From an uncultured Clostridium sp. (GTDB lineage: Bacteria > Bacillota > Clostridia > TANB77 > CAG-508), in assembly GCA_945946655.1 (NCBI GenBank), contig CAMEWM010000009.1:1-47550 (forward strand): DNA of 47,550 bases. The letters are read 5' to 3'. The notes under the pieces are model-generated. The model was not told the DNA's origin and did no database searches. It saw only the letters and a list, made by a program, of their open reading frames with translations. Positions 8,416 to 16,899 of the stretch are shown here, piece after piece. Position 1 is the stretch's first letter. Each line of letters starts with the position of its first letter. Position numbers and translations under genes: made by a program.

Positions 8416-8988
8416 TTATATTTTTTCAATAATGAGTTTGTTCCTTGTCTCTATACTTTTAGGATGTATTAGTTTTCCTTTATTTACCAATGATTTTATG
8501 TTTGAATCAATTATGTATATTATAGTTTTATCTAAACTCTTTTTCGCCAAATTTCTTTCATATTCAATATCATAATCTTCTGACTTTCTATTTATTTCAA
8601 TTTTGTCAGATACATAAACAATTTTTGCTATTATATCCATATCTGGACTTGTTGTAGTATGATATTCTATTGCTTTTTGTATTTGTTCTTTAACTCCATA
8701 TTTTCTTTTTGCAATATCTGCTCCTATTTTTCCATGTAGTATTGGCGTATTTATTCTTTCTACTTCATCTATTAATATATTGTTTTCCTCTACATATTTT
8801 ATTTTTTCATCCGGGGTCATTTCTTTCGCTATATCATGTAATAACCCTGCGATTTTTGCTGTTTCTACATCTGCGTTGTAATATTGTGCAAGTTCTACAG
8901 CCATATTCATTACGCCAATTGAATGAGTATATCTCTTTTCTGATAAATTCTCTTTTAAATCTTTTTTTATTTTTTCTATTAATTCCAT
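8416..8988 (-). CDS. yqeK: YqeK HD-domain phosphohydrolase (Ap4A hydrolase, symmetrical)
   Basis: HD-superfamily protein of the YqeK type; family members cleave diadenosine tetraphosphate into two ADP, which ties them to stress physiology. Seen: metal-binding His22 (YTHSIGVMNMA), the HD pair His51-Asp52 (GLLHDIAKEM), a conserved His in TPILHGKIGADIA, and EYHTTTSPDM. The length of 190 residues is typical. The usual partners nadD and rsfS are not adjacent here. The ATG follows GGAAAGGA. Confidence 0.85.
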   Translation of the reverse strand: MELIEKIKKDLKENLSEKRYTHSIGVMNMAVELAQYYNADVETAKIAGLLHDIAKEMTPDEKIKYVEENNILIDEVERINTPILHGKIGADIAKRKYGVKEQIQKAIEYHTTTSPDMDIIAKIVYVSDKIEINRKSEDYDIEYERNLAKKSLDKTIIYIIDSNIKSLVNKGKLIHPKSIETRNKLIIEKI

Positions 8989-9045
8989 TGTTTTTCCTTT
9001 CCAATATTATCTAAGAACTATTATTTCATAGTTTCAATTAAAATA

Positions 9046-9085
9046 CAATAAAAAAGAACCGTTTTATAAAACAAAATAGTTCTTT
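9046..9085 (-). terminator. Terminator after ddl
   Basis: Stem AAAGAAC (9053-9059) with GTTCTTT (9079-9085), extended by A/T pairs, followed on the minus strand by a T-rich tail. It lies between ddl and yqeK. Confidence 0.7.
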
Positions 9086-9093
9086 TCTTTACA

Positions 9094-10158
9094 TTATAAT
9101 GACATATTTATCAGTTGATCCAATAGGTCTGGATATTTTATTCCACAATTCTCCCACAATTTTGGATACATACTAATATTAGTAAAACCTGGCATGGTGT
9201 TTATTTCATTTATATATATTTCATTTGTTTCTTTATCTACAAAGAAGTCCACTCTTGCCAAACCAGAGCCTTTTACAGCTTTAAATGCTTTAATGGCTAT
9301 CTCTCTTACCTTTTCAGTTGTCTCTTCTGGAATGTCTGCAGGTATTATTACTTTTGATTCTGGATTTATATATTTTGAATCAAAATCATAGAATTCATCT
9401 GCTGATAGTATTTGTCCAACGCATGATGCTTTAACATCAGTTGTCCCTAAGACTGCGCATTCCACTTCTTTTCCATTTATACCTTGTTCTATTAGTATTT
9501 CTCTATCAAATTTTCTTGCTTCTTTCATAGCCTTTATTAATTCTTTATCATCTATAGCTTTGCTTACTCCTACTGACGAACCAGAATTAGAGGGTTTAAC
9601 AAACATTGGATATCCGAATTTTTCTTTTGCTATATCACATATCTCCTCAATGTTTTTTTCTATATAGTTAAGCTCTTCATCTATGTATATATATGTATTC
9701 TCATCTTTTTCCATAGCATTTATCGTTATACTTTTTGCTTGTTTTATATGAGCTTTTTCAAATATCATTTTCGTGTATACTTTATCCATACAAACACTAG
9801 AAGTTAGCACCTTACATCCAACATATGGTACACAAAGTAATTCTAATAAGCCTTGTATAGTACCATCTTCTCCATATAATCCATGCAATACAGGAAAAAC
9901 AATATCCTGTTTTCTTAGAATTTCAAATTCGTTCTCTATTTCTTCTAGTTCTCTTGGTTCTTCTCCTATTTCAAATATTTCGATTTCATTTATAGGCTTT
10001 ACGTAATGATACCACTTTCCATCTTTCGATATATATATAGGATAAATATCATATTTATTTTTATTTAAATTTTTTATGACAGAGCTTCCAGATACTATCG
10101 ATACATCATGTTCCGTCGATTGTCCTCCAAATATGACCCCGACTTTAATTTTATTCAT
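9094..10158 (-). CDS. ddl: D-alanine--D-alanine ligase
   Basis: ATP-grasp enzyme joining two D-alanines for peptidoglycan precursors in the cytoplasm. Seen: N-terminal GVIFGGQSTEHDVSIVSG, LHGLYGEDGTIQGLLE, the ATP-grasp lysine/glycine loop (FVKPSNSGSSVGVSK), and C-terminal metal/substrate residues (ARVDFFVD; YINEINTMPGFT). It directly follows murF, which adds the D-Ala-D-Ala product to the UDP-MurNAc-tripeptide, so substrate supply and use sit in one operon. The 354-residue length is normal. Nothing suggests the D-Ala-D-Lac (vancomycin-resistance) variant, though substrate specificity was not tested. Confidence 0.93.
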   Translation of the reverse strand: MNKIKVGVIFGGQSTEHDVSIVSGSSVIKNLNKNKYDIYPIYISKDGKWYHYVKPINEIEIFEIGEEPRELEEIENEFEILRKQDIVFPVLHGLYGEDGTIQGLLELLCVPYVGCKVLTSSVCMDKVYTKMIFEKAHIKQAKSITINAMEKDENTYIYIDEELNYIEKNIEEICDIAKEKFGYPMFVKPSNSGSSVGVSKAIDDKELIKAMKEARKFDREILIEQGINGKEVECAVLGTTDVKASCVGQILSADEFYDFDSKYINPESKVIIPADIPEETTEKVREIAIKAFKAVKGSGLARVDFFVDKETNEIYINEINTMPGFTNISMYPKLWENCGIKYPDLLDQLINMSL

Positions 10159-10187
10159 ACTATTTTATCATTCCTTTCCCCAATAAA

Positions 10188-11564
10188 TTAATGTTGTAAC
10201 AAACTACATACAATTTCTCTAAAATTCATAGAATTTGAAGCTTTTATTAATGCCACATCATCTACCGCTAATATTTTTTTCAACTTATCTGTTGCGTCTT
10301 TGTTGTTTTCAAATGTATACACTTTTTCAATCCCGTTCTTTTGTGCAACATTTGCTATGTTCTTTGCTTCACTACCAACAGTTATCAAAATATCTATGTC
10401 ATTTTCTGCAACAACTTTTCCAACTTTTTCATGTAGTTCCTTTGAAAATTCTCCTAATTCTAACATGTCTCCTAAAACTGCTATTTTTCTCTTGCCTTCT
10501 GTCGCTTTTAAATATTCAATTGCAGATTTCATCGAATCATAATTTGCATTATAGCAATCATTTATTATTGTATATCCTTGTTCTGTTTTTTGGATATCTA
10601 GTCTCATTTTACTTAATTCAAAGTTTTTTATTCCTCTTGTTATATTGTCTATTGGAATATCTAGTAATTTTCCTACGCTAATTGCCGCCAAACTATTATA
10701 TACAAACGCTTCTCCTCCAACTGGTACGTCTATTTTATATTTGTCGGGATATAGCTCATATCTACTACTATTATCATTGTATGTGATATTTTTTGCCATA
10801 TTCATGCTCTCATTATTAATTCCATATGTAATAACATTAAATTTTTCATTTTCTTTTTGCCATTTATATAGTAAATCATTATCATTATTTATGACTACAA
10901 ATCCATGATCCTGTAAACCTTCTAATATTTCAAGCTTTGCCTTTAGAATATTCTCTCGTGACCCTAAATTTCCTATATGTGCTGTTCCCACATTCGTAAT
11001 CACTGCAATTGTTGGTTTAGCTATGTTTGTTAATTTACTTAGTTCTCCTAAATGGTTCATGCCCATTTCTATAACCAAAGCTTCATGATCTTTTAATCCT
11101 AATATAGTCATAGGCATACCTATGTGATTATTCATATTTCCCTGAGTCTTCAATGTATGATATTTTTGAGAAACAACACTATATATAATATCTTTTGTGC
11201 TAGTTTTTCCTACACTACCTGTAACAGCTATAACAGGTATATCATATTTACTTCTTTTTAATTTTGCAATTTCTCCAATAGCTTCTATTGTATCCTCTAC
11301 CTGTATTACGAATTTACCATCAATATGTTTTATATCTAATCCAGCAATTTTATTAATAATACAACCTTTAGCACCTTGTAGAAATGCTTCCTCATAAAAT
11401 TTTCCTCCGTCGTACCTTTCTCCTTTAAAGCCTATATATACATCTCCATTATGTATCTCTTTTGTATTTTTAGAAAAATTTTCACATATTTCATCTTTAT
11501 TACCATATATAAGAGTTCCTCTAGTTACCTCAACTATATCTTCTACTGTAATTTTCTTTTCCAA
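10188..11564 (-). CDS. murF: UDP-N-acetylmuramoyl-tripeptide--D-alanyl-D-alanine ligase
   Basis: Mur ligase that adds D-Ala-D-Ala to complete the cytoplasmic wall precursor. Seen: N-terminal MurF substrate domain (GDVYIGFKGERYDGGKF), Mur ligase P-loop VTGSVGKTST, GNMNNHIGMPMTILGL, EMGMNHLGEL, and a C-terminal domain with NDCYNANYDSMKSAI and LGDMLELG. Length 458 residues. The start is TTG, preceded by GGAGG at 8 bases; no ATG competes. It is transcribed ahead of ddl with a 29-base gap. Confidence 0.93.
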   Translation of the reverse strand: MEKKITVEDIVEVTRGTLIYGNKDEICENFSKNTKEIHNGDVYIGFKGERYDGGKFYEEAFLQGAKGCIINKIAGLDIKHIDGKFVIQVEDTIEAIGEIAKLKRSKYDIPVIAVTGSVGKTSTKDIIYSVVSQKYHTLKTQGNMNNHIGMPMTILGLKDHEALVIEMGMNHLGELSKLTNIAKPTIAVITNVGTAHIGNLGSRENILKAKLEILEGLQDHGFVVINNDNDLLYKWQKENEKFNVITYGINNESMNMAKNITYNDNSSRYELYPDKYKIDVPVGGEAFVYNSLAAISVGKLLDIPIDNITRGIKNFELSKMRLDIQKTEQGYTIINDCYNANYDSMKSAIEYLKATEGKRKIAVLGDMLELGEFSKELHEKVGKVVAENDIDILITVGSEAKNIANVAQKNGIEKVYTFENNKDATDKLKKILAVDDVALIKASNSMNFREIVCSLLQH

Positions 11565-11640
11565 TATTTTCGCCTCCTACATTTTTTATTATTATATGTC
11601 AGAAAATTATTTTTTACAATAAATTTATTATAATAAAAAA

Positions 11641-12345
11641 TTAAATCCTATGTTTTATAAGATATGTCAAATGCCTAAACCCATCTCTTATTCTTCTTAA
11701 ATGTGGAGGACGATTCCTTCCATCTTTTTTAAGTGTAGTAGGAACTTCAGCAATTTTAAGATTATGTTTCACTGCTTCAACAATCATTTCGCTTGCATAT
11801 TCCATTCCTGTTGATTTTAAATTTAATTCTAGTATGGAATCTCTATTATATCCTCTTAATCCACAATGCCAATCTCCAATTGGCGTTTTATATAAAAGCC
11901 TACCTATTCCTGATAATACTGGATTGCCGATATATCTATTAGAAAACGGCATTGCTCCTTTTTCTATTCCTCCTTTAAATCTATTCCCCATTACAAGTTC
12001 ATATCCATCTCTTAGTTTTTCAACGAATTTCTCTAAATTCAAAAAGTCATAACTATCGTCGCAGTCTCCCATAATTACATATTTGCCATGTGCTTCTTGT
12101 GTTCCTTTTCTTAATGCGCTACCATACCCCTTTGCCTTTTCATATGTAACTCTGGCACCAAGCTTTTTAGCTATCTCTATGCTTTTATCTTCACTTCCAT
12201 TATCAGAGATTAATACTTCTCCTACTATATTATTTTCTTTTAAAAATTTCTGTGCTTTTTCAATGCATATTCCTATTGTATTTTCTTCGTTTAAGCAAGG
12301 CATTAATATTGTAAATTCAATTTTTTTCTCGTTATTTTCCACCAT
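11641..12345 (-). CDS. Family 2 glycosyltransferase (polyprenyl-phosphate sugar synthase type)
   Basis: Cytoplasmic GT-A enzyme resembling dolichyl/undecaprenyl-phosphate mannose or glucose synthases, which charge a lipid carrier with sugar for transfer outside the cell. Seen: ILMPCLNEENTIGICIEKA, the nucleotide loop ISDNGSEDKS, acceptor-lipid region GYGSALRKGT, the metal motif MGDCDDSYDF, and DWHCGLRGYNRD. It has no membrane segment. The ATG at 12345 follows GGAGAAAA; a TTG ten codons upstream is a weaker start. It lies 20 bases after a polytopic GT-C-like gene, the normal partner that would use the lipid-linked sugar. Confidence 0.85.
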   Translation of the reverse strand: MVENNEKKIEFTILMPCLNEENTIGICIEKAQKFLKENNIVGEVLISDNGSEDKSIEIAKKLGARVTYEKAKGYGSALRKGTQEAHGKYVIMGDCDDSYDFLNLEKFVEKLRDGYELVMGNRFKGGIEKGAMPFSNRYIGNPVLSGIGRLLYKTPIGDWHCGLRGYNRDSILELNLKSTGMEYASEMIVEAVKHNLKIAEVPTTLKKDGRNRPPHLRRIRDGFRHLTYLIKHRI

Positions 12346-12365
12346 TTTTTCTCCTTTTTCTTTTA

Positions 12366-14417
12366 TCACATCCAAAAACTAAATAAATATTTTAAATAAT
12401 AGTACCTAGTTAAATTATGACCTTTTTTTAGCAAATGTCCCTCATTTGAAAATATAAGTAATGTATTAATTACACAACTAATCACAATTAATAACATTAA
12501 AACCTTTATAAATAAGATTTTATTATTTCCTTCTTTAATATTACTGTATAGCAATAATATTAATAATACTACAGCTATGTTAATCATCCAGGCAAAGTCC
12601 ATCATATATCTTCCAAGACTGCCACACTTATTTGTCTCTAATATAATTAAGCAAAAACTAATAACTATGCTCCCAGCAATTATGAATCTCATTTCCTTGT
12701 TATGTTCTTTAATCTTTTTCCATAACCATGGTATAAATAATATAATTATGCCAATTATGCTTGTCGTGAGGTATCCTCCCCCTATTGGTTGGCTATAATA
12801 AAATCCCATGTATTCGGGCATAAAGTTTTCTGAGAAAACAAAAGGAAAATCTAAACAAAATTTTATCGGGCTACATAGAAAAGTTATAATTCCAATAATT
12901 ACTCTATTAATATTAAAGCCAAAATATCTAAAATCTGTAACACTTATCTGATAATTTGCACCAAATTCAAATATATTACCAAATCTTATGTAATTATATG
13001 CCATAAGTGATACTCCAACAATTACATATGGAAGTAAACAGATGATTAATTTAATTATATAATTTACATTTACTGTTTTGTTTTGGATGTTTTTTACTAG
13101 GTCATAGCTTATTTTAATAATAATAAATAGAGATGCAAATAAGCAAGTTGGCCTACATGCTACAGAAAGAGCCATGAATAAGCATGCCAGAAATAAATAT
13201 GGCATTCTATTGAGTCTTAGATATTTAAAAAATTCATACATTCCAATCATTACAAAGCAGTATCCTGCAGAAATTACAAATTCATAAGTCCACGGTCTAG
13301 ACATTACCCATAGTATTTTATTGTTAAACAGGGCAAAAGTGCATAATAAAATTACTAAGTAAAATGGAGTATTTTTGAAATATCTATATATTACTTCAGC
13401 AAATAGCTTTACTGTAAATATAGAACTGATTGCAAAAAATAAAAATGTTCCAAATTCTATATACATAAATCTTCCTGTTAGCAGTTTTATTGGAACTAGC
13501 AAAATTAATGCAGGCAAAATTCCATAGTACATGTATGTATTGCCATTAAAATATGCACTATCAAAATAACTATTAGACTCGTCTATTCCTTTTTCTTTAT
13601 AAGTATTATAATCATATGGTTTATCTTCATTCTTTATAATATTTAGTAATTCTGTATCATATTGATTTATATCCATATGTCCATTAATAATTGATTCTAC
13701 AAATGCTTGTCCATATAATTCATTTATTTTAACCTGTTGAGTAATTTCTGTATTCATACTTATTGCTTGTTGCATTAATACTAAAATGACAATAAAAATC
13801 ATTGATATTAATGATAGAACTGACTTTTGATCTTTGTTATTAATATCAAATCCTCTTTTAAAAAATTCTTTATTTAACAATGAATAGACTCCTGAAATAA
13901 ATAAAGTTAATAAAATTACTCTAAGCCAATTAAATTCAAATGGTATTTTTTTGTTAATTTTTATACTATTTATCTTAATTCCTAAGCCATTTTTTAACGT
14001 TAATAATATCTTTTCCGATTCGCCAATGAAATCACAGCTTATGTATTTACTTTTATCATATTCTTGTAACATTCTATGTCTCATAATTCTATCAGAACCA
14101 CAATCCTGATAATACCCACTAAAAAGTTGATCAGTATAGTTTATGTCTACTATCGTTTCTGTCGGAAATTTATCATAAAGATTTTCATAGTCAACATAAA
14201 TATTATAAATTTTGGTATTAATATTACCTATTTCAATTTCAATCTGTTTACCATCACCATTCACATCCTTTAGATTTTCTTCAGAAAATTGATTATATTC
14301 AATTTCTTCATAATTTAAAACATGTGATTTAATAGATTTATAGTTACAAATAAATATTTCAAATATTACTACTATTACAAATACCAATATATATTTTTTA
14401 TCTAAACTTTTCATCAT
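12366..14417 (-). CDS. Polytopic membrane protein, GT-C glycosyltransferase-like
   Basis: A 683-residue protein with about 12 membrane segments and a large non-membrane part. Residues 1-30 hold one membrane anchor; 35-160 look extracellular; after about 163 comes a run of hydrophobic helices with aromatic- and Pro-rich loops (SRPWTYEFVISAGY, ACRPTCLF, MPEYMGFYYSQP). This matches lipid-linked sugar transferases of the GT-C fold such as those modifying wall polymers. The clear DXD motif cannot be placed with confidence. It is paired with a polyprenyl-phosphate sugar synthase gene just downstream, so the two probably glycosylate an envelope polymer or protein. ATG after AAGGGA. Confidence 0.65.
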   Translation of the reverse strand: MMKSLDKKYILVFVIVVIFEIFICNYKSIKSHVLNYEEIEYNQFSEENLKDVNGDGKQIEIEIGNINTKIYNIYVDYENLYDKFPTETIVDINYTDQLFSGYYQDCGSDRIMRHRMLQEYDKSKYISCDFIGESEKILLTLKNGLGIKINSIKINKKIPFEFNWLRVILLTLFISGVYSLLNKEFFKRGFDINNKDQKSVLSLISMIFIVILVLMQQAISMNTEITQQVKINELYGQAFVESIINGHMDINQYDTELLNIIKNEDKPYDYNTYKEKGIDESNSYFDSAYFNGNTYMYYGILPALILLVPIKLLTGRFMYIEFGTFLFFAISSIFTVKLFAEVIYRYFKNTPFYLVILLCTFALFNNKILWVMSRPWTYEFVISAGYCFVMIGMYEFFKYLRLNRMPYLFLACLFMALSVACRPTCLFASLFIIIKISYDLVKNIQNKTVNVNYIIKLIICLLPYVIVGVSLMAYNYIRFGNIFEFGANYQISVTDFRYFGFNINRVIIGIITFLCSPIKFCLDFPFVFSENFMPEYMGFYYSQPIGGGYLTTSIIGIIILFIPWLWKKIKEHNKEMRFIIAGSIVISFCLIILETNKCGSLGRYMMDFAWMINIAVVLLILLLYSNIKEGNNKILFIKVLMLLIVISCVINTLLIFSNEGHLLKKGHNLTRYYYLKYLFSFWM

Positions 14418-14504
14418 TTTTATCCCTTCATTTCATTTCAAATGATAACATAGTGATTATTCCCCTTTCAACCATATCAGCTGTTACTTGTAATAATTAT
14501 CCAT

Positions 14505-14548
14505 AAAATTTCTAGAGATAGTAAAGCATCCTACCATCTCTAGAAGTT
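14505..14548 (-). terminator. Terminator after the SASP gene
   Basis: Inverted repeat TTCTAGAGA (arms at 14510-14518 and 14537-14545) followed on the minus strand by a T-rich run. It lies between the SASP gene and the GT-C gene. Confidence 0.7.
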
Positions 14549-14577
14549 TTTCTGTCATATTTTATTTCATTACTTTA

Positions 14578-14745
14578 TTATTTAGCATTTCTGTTTGCAA
14601 TCTCTATCGCTTTTGTCACCATATTTCCACATGTTTTTGAAGGTATATTTTCCCATCCTCCATCTTTCTTTACTTGTTCATACACACCTAATTCTTTTGC
14701 GATTTCTTCCTTTAAATTTTCCGTCATCAACTTTCTTTTTGTCAT
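14578..14745 (-). CDS. Small acid-soluble spore protein, alpha/beta type (55 aa)
   Basis: A short gene in the gap between the GT-C gene and ypeB. The protein starts MTKRKLMTENLKEEIAKELG and ends MVTKAIEIANRNAK. It shows the two conserved blocks of alpha/beta SASPs: the EIAKELG helix (germination-protease cleavage site region) and the GNMVTKAIEIA helix. SASPs coat forespore DNA and protect it from UV and heat, and are degraded on germination as an amino-acid store. AGGAGGATAAGAT gives a strong ribosome site, and a terminator follows. At 55 residues it is shorter than the usual 60-70, like the minor clostridial forms. Neighbours ypeB and sleB act in the same stage. Confidence 0.88.
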   Translation of the reverse strand: MTKRKLMTENLKEEIAKELGVYEQVKKDGGWENIPSKTCGNMVTKAIEIANRNAK

Positions 14746-14769
14746 ATCTTATCCTCCTGTATTTTATTC

Positions 14770-14796
14770 AATTTTTATTTATTGCAAATAAAAATT
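14770..14796. repeat. Short inverted repeat upstream of the SASP gene
   Basis: AATTTTTATTT and AAATAAAAATT form an 11-bp stem with a 5-base loop about 25 bases upstream of the SASP ribosome site. It lacks a clear T-tail, so it may be a weak terminator after ypeB or a regulatory hairpin. Confidence 0.4.
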
Positions 14797-14885
14797 TATA
14801 CTATTATTTTATATACTTTTTTAATTAAAATACTGGAATATGCAGTTAACATAACAAGAAATATACTTTTTTCTTATATTTTATG

Positions 14886-16262
14886 TTAATGTGTTAGAGT
14901 TCCATCTGGTGTATTTACTATAATTAAAATATCTTCTTCTTTGCCTGTTTTAGCATTAATATATACTAAAAATTCATTGTCTTCGACTTTTCCCTTAAAT
15001 TCCCAACATAATACTTCTGTATTCCATTTTGTTGGTATTATTGCTAAATTTTCACTTTCAATTTGTAAATCTTTATTCAATACATCTTTTGCTTTTTCTT
15101 TACTTATTATATCAGTTGATATCTCTCTCGTTGTATGTGAATTTAAATATCCGGATGTTTCTATTCCTAATACACTACCATCATCTAATGCAACTTTTAC
15201 CTTTATCAAATCAGGATATATTGTTACTTGTTGATTATTAGTATTATTCTGTGTATATGCATAATTTATAGTTACTATTCCATTTTGTTTCAAATAATAT
15301 GTCTCTTTCATATTAGTATAACCATGTTTATCTAAAAAATCTTTTGCAATTTCATTTGCTTTTTCTTGTGAAATTATTTCTGTGCTTACAGTTTTATTAT
15401 AATTGGCAAATATAACATGTCCTCCTTTTTTTGATATAGATATAGTTGCAGTATTGTCATTTTCTTTCATCTTTACATTAAAGTCAAATGATGGTATTTC
15501 TGCATTTTCAGAAAATCCATTTGAGTCTATATTTTTAATCTTTTCTTCTCCATAAAATGTCTTTACTATTTCTTTTGCTTTTTCTTCATCTATATCTTCT
15601 CCTGTTAATCCTTTTTTCTCTGACGATGTTATATGCTCCGAAAAAGCTCCATCATATATAAGCCCTGAATATTCATGAAAGTTTTCCTCTAGGTTCGAGA
15701 AACTGTCTTTCGTTATACTACTAACTTGAGTTGCAAACGCTTTTGTCCCTTCATCTTTTAGTTCTCCCCATTTTATTCTTCCATTATTTAAATCAGTTGA
15801 TAACTGATTTAATGTGTTTTCTAGTTCTAAACTATATGTGTGCAATTCTTTTATATTTTTTAAGTCTTCTTGAGATAGACCTTGTCCTGAAATATTTTTT
15901 CTAGATAGAGAATAACTATAATCGCTTACCTGGTTTAAAAATCTAGATGTGTTTTCTAATTCATGGCTATTAATTGGTAGTTGTGATAAGCAACTTTGTG
16001 CTACGCTTGCTTCTCTCCATACATTTGTTAATGTTTCTGCTCCATGTTCTGGAGTCGTTGAAATCAATGCTTTAGCCAAATATGTTTCAACATTTTGTAC
16101 ATAGTCTACTAATTCAAAAAAAGCCATATTATACTTGTTTTCTGATGCTATAACGTATTTTCTCGTTTCTTGGAACGCATAATAAATTATAGCTCCTACA
16201 ATCACAACAGCTAGTATAATTCCAATGATTATAAAAGCCATTTTATTATTTTTATTTTTCAT
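14886..16262 (-). CDS. ypeB: Spore germination protein YpeB
   Basis: Spore protein required to place and stabilise the cortex-lytic enzyme SleB in the inner membrane region. Seen: an N-terminal membrane anchor (MAFIIIGIILAVVIVGAI), a helical YpeB domain (about 35-200, RKYVIASENKYNMAF; SQLPINSHELENTS), then PepSY-type repeats (about 215-455: EEKAKEIVKTFYG; EKANEIAKDFLDKHG; KEKAKDVLNKDLQ). The ATG at 16262 has GGAGG eight bases upstream; an ATG five codons earlier overlaps the sleB stop and is less likely. Length 458 residues, close to Bacillus YpeB. The sleB-ypeB order is the conserved operon. Confidence 0.92.
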   Translation of the reverse strand: MKNKNNKMAFIIIGIILAVVIVGAIIYYAFQETRKYVIASENKYNMAFFELVDYVQNVETYLAKALISTTPEHGAETLTNVWREASVAQSCLSQLPINSHELENTSRFLNQVSDYSYSLSRKNISGQGLSQEDLKNIKELHTYSLELENTLNQLSTDLNNGRIKWGELKDEGTKAFATQVSSITKDSFSNLEENFHEYSGLIYDGAFSEHITSSEKKGLTGEDIDEEKAKEIVKTFYGEEKIKNIDSNGFSENAEIPSFDFNVKMKENDNTATISISKKGGHVIFANYNKTVSTEIISQEKANEIAKDFLDKHGYTNMKETYYLKQNGIVTINYAYTQNNTNNQQVTIYPDLIKVKVALDDGSVLGIETSGYLNSHTTREISTDIISKEKAKDVLNKDLQIESENLAIIPTKWNTEVLCWEFKGKVEDNEFLVYINAKTGKEEDILIIVNTPDGTLTH

Positions 16263-16276
16263 AATAAATACCTCCA

Positions 16277-16765
16277 TTATTTACAGAATCTATGCTTTCC
16301 AATTGTTTTAATAAGTGGTCTTGACCATATCCATTTATTAGTTGCAGTACTTGGATTAAAATAATAAATGGCACCTCCCGTTGGATCCCATCCGTTTAAA
16401 GCATCTCTAGCGGCTTTTACTACTGTTGATCCTTCTTCGATTGGAACATTTATTTGACCATCCGATACTGCTGTAAATGCTCCAGGTTCATATATTACCC
16501 CTGCTATTGTATTCGGAAATTTCGATGATTTTACCCTATTTAATATTACTGCACCAACTGCAACTTGTCCTTCATAAGGTTCCCCTCTCGCTTCTCCATT
16601 TATAGCTCTTGCAATAAGCTGTACATCAGAAATTGAACTTGCATTACTTGAAGCATTTACCTCTGTTAAAAGTTTATTATTAAATAGAATAAATACCATA
16701 AAAATCATGTAAAATAGTAATATTAAAGATATCATTGCTATTATTTTATTAATATGTTTTTTCAT
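16277..16765 (-). CDS. sleB: Spore cortex-lytic enzyme SleB-type hydrolase
   Basis: Lytic transglycosylase/hydrolase that degrades spore cortex peptidoglycan during germination. Seen: an N-terminal signal/anchor (about 8-30), then the hydrolase_2 domain (ARAINGEARGEPYEGQVAVG, with the catalytic Glu in GEARGEP; GAVILNRVKSSKFPNT; IYYFNPSTATNKW). No N-terminal peptidoglycan-binding repeat is present, so at 162 residues it is shorter than Bacillus SleB and closer to the CwlJ/compact clostridial type. Pairing with ypeB favours the SleB name. ATG after AGGAGGAAAT. It heads the operon and is divergent from the downstream glucosyltransferase. Confidence 0.9.
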   Translation of the reverse strand: MKKHINKIIAMISLILLFYMIFMVFILFNNKLLTEVNASSNASSISDVQLIARAINGEARGEPYEGQVAVGAVILNRVKSSKFPNTIAGVIYEPGAFTAVSDGQINVPIEEGSTVVKAARDALNGWDPTGGAIYYFNPSTATNKWIWSRPLIKTIGKHRFCK

Positions 16766-16899
16766 ATTTCCTCCTGTTTAATTTATCTTTGTAAATATTA
16801 TTGGTATTTTTTCAAATTTTATGCATTTCACTTTTGTTTTTCGTTTTTATATGATAAAATCTTTTTATATAAATAAAATGTAGGAGAGGGCGTATCAAC

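Noticed and set aside
9094..11564. Vancomycin-resistance-type ligase cluster
   Set aside because: Only ordinary ddl and murF are present, with no vanH, vanX or two-component genes.
16797..16824. Sigma-G promoter for sleB-ypeB (GCATA and CAATAAT on the minus strand)
   Set aside because: Sigma-G control is expected for these genes, but the spacer is 16 bases and the -10 box is imperfect; not strong enough to annotate.
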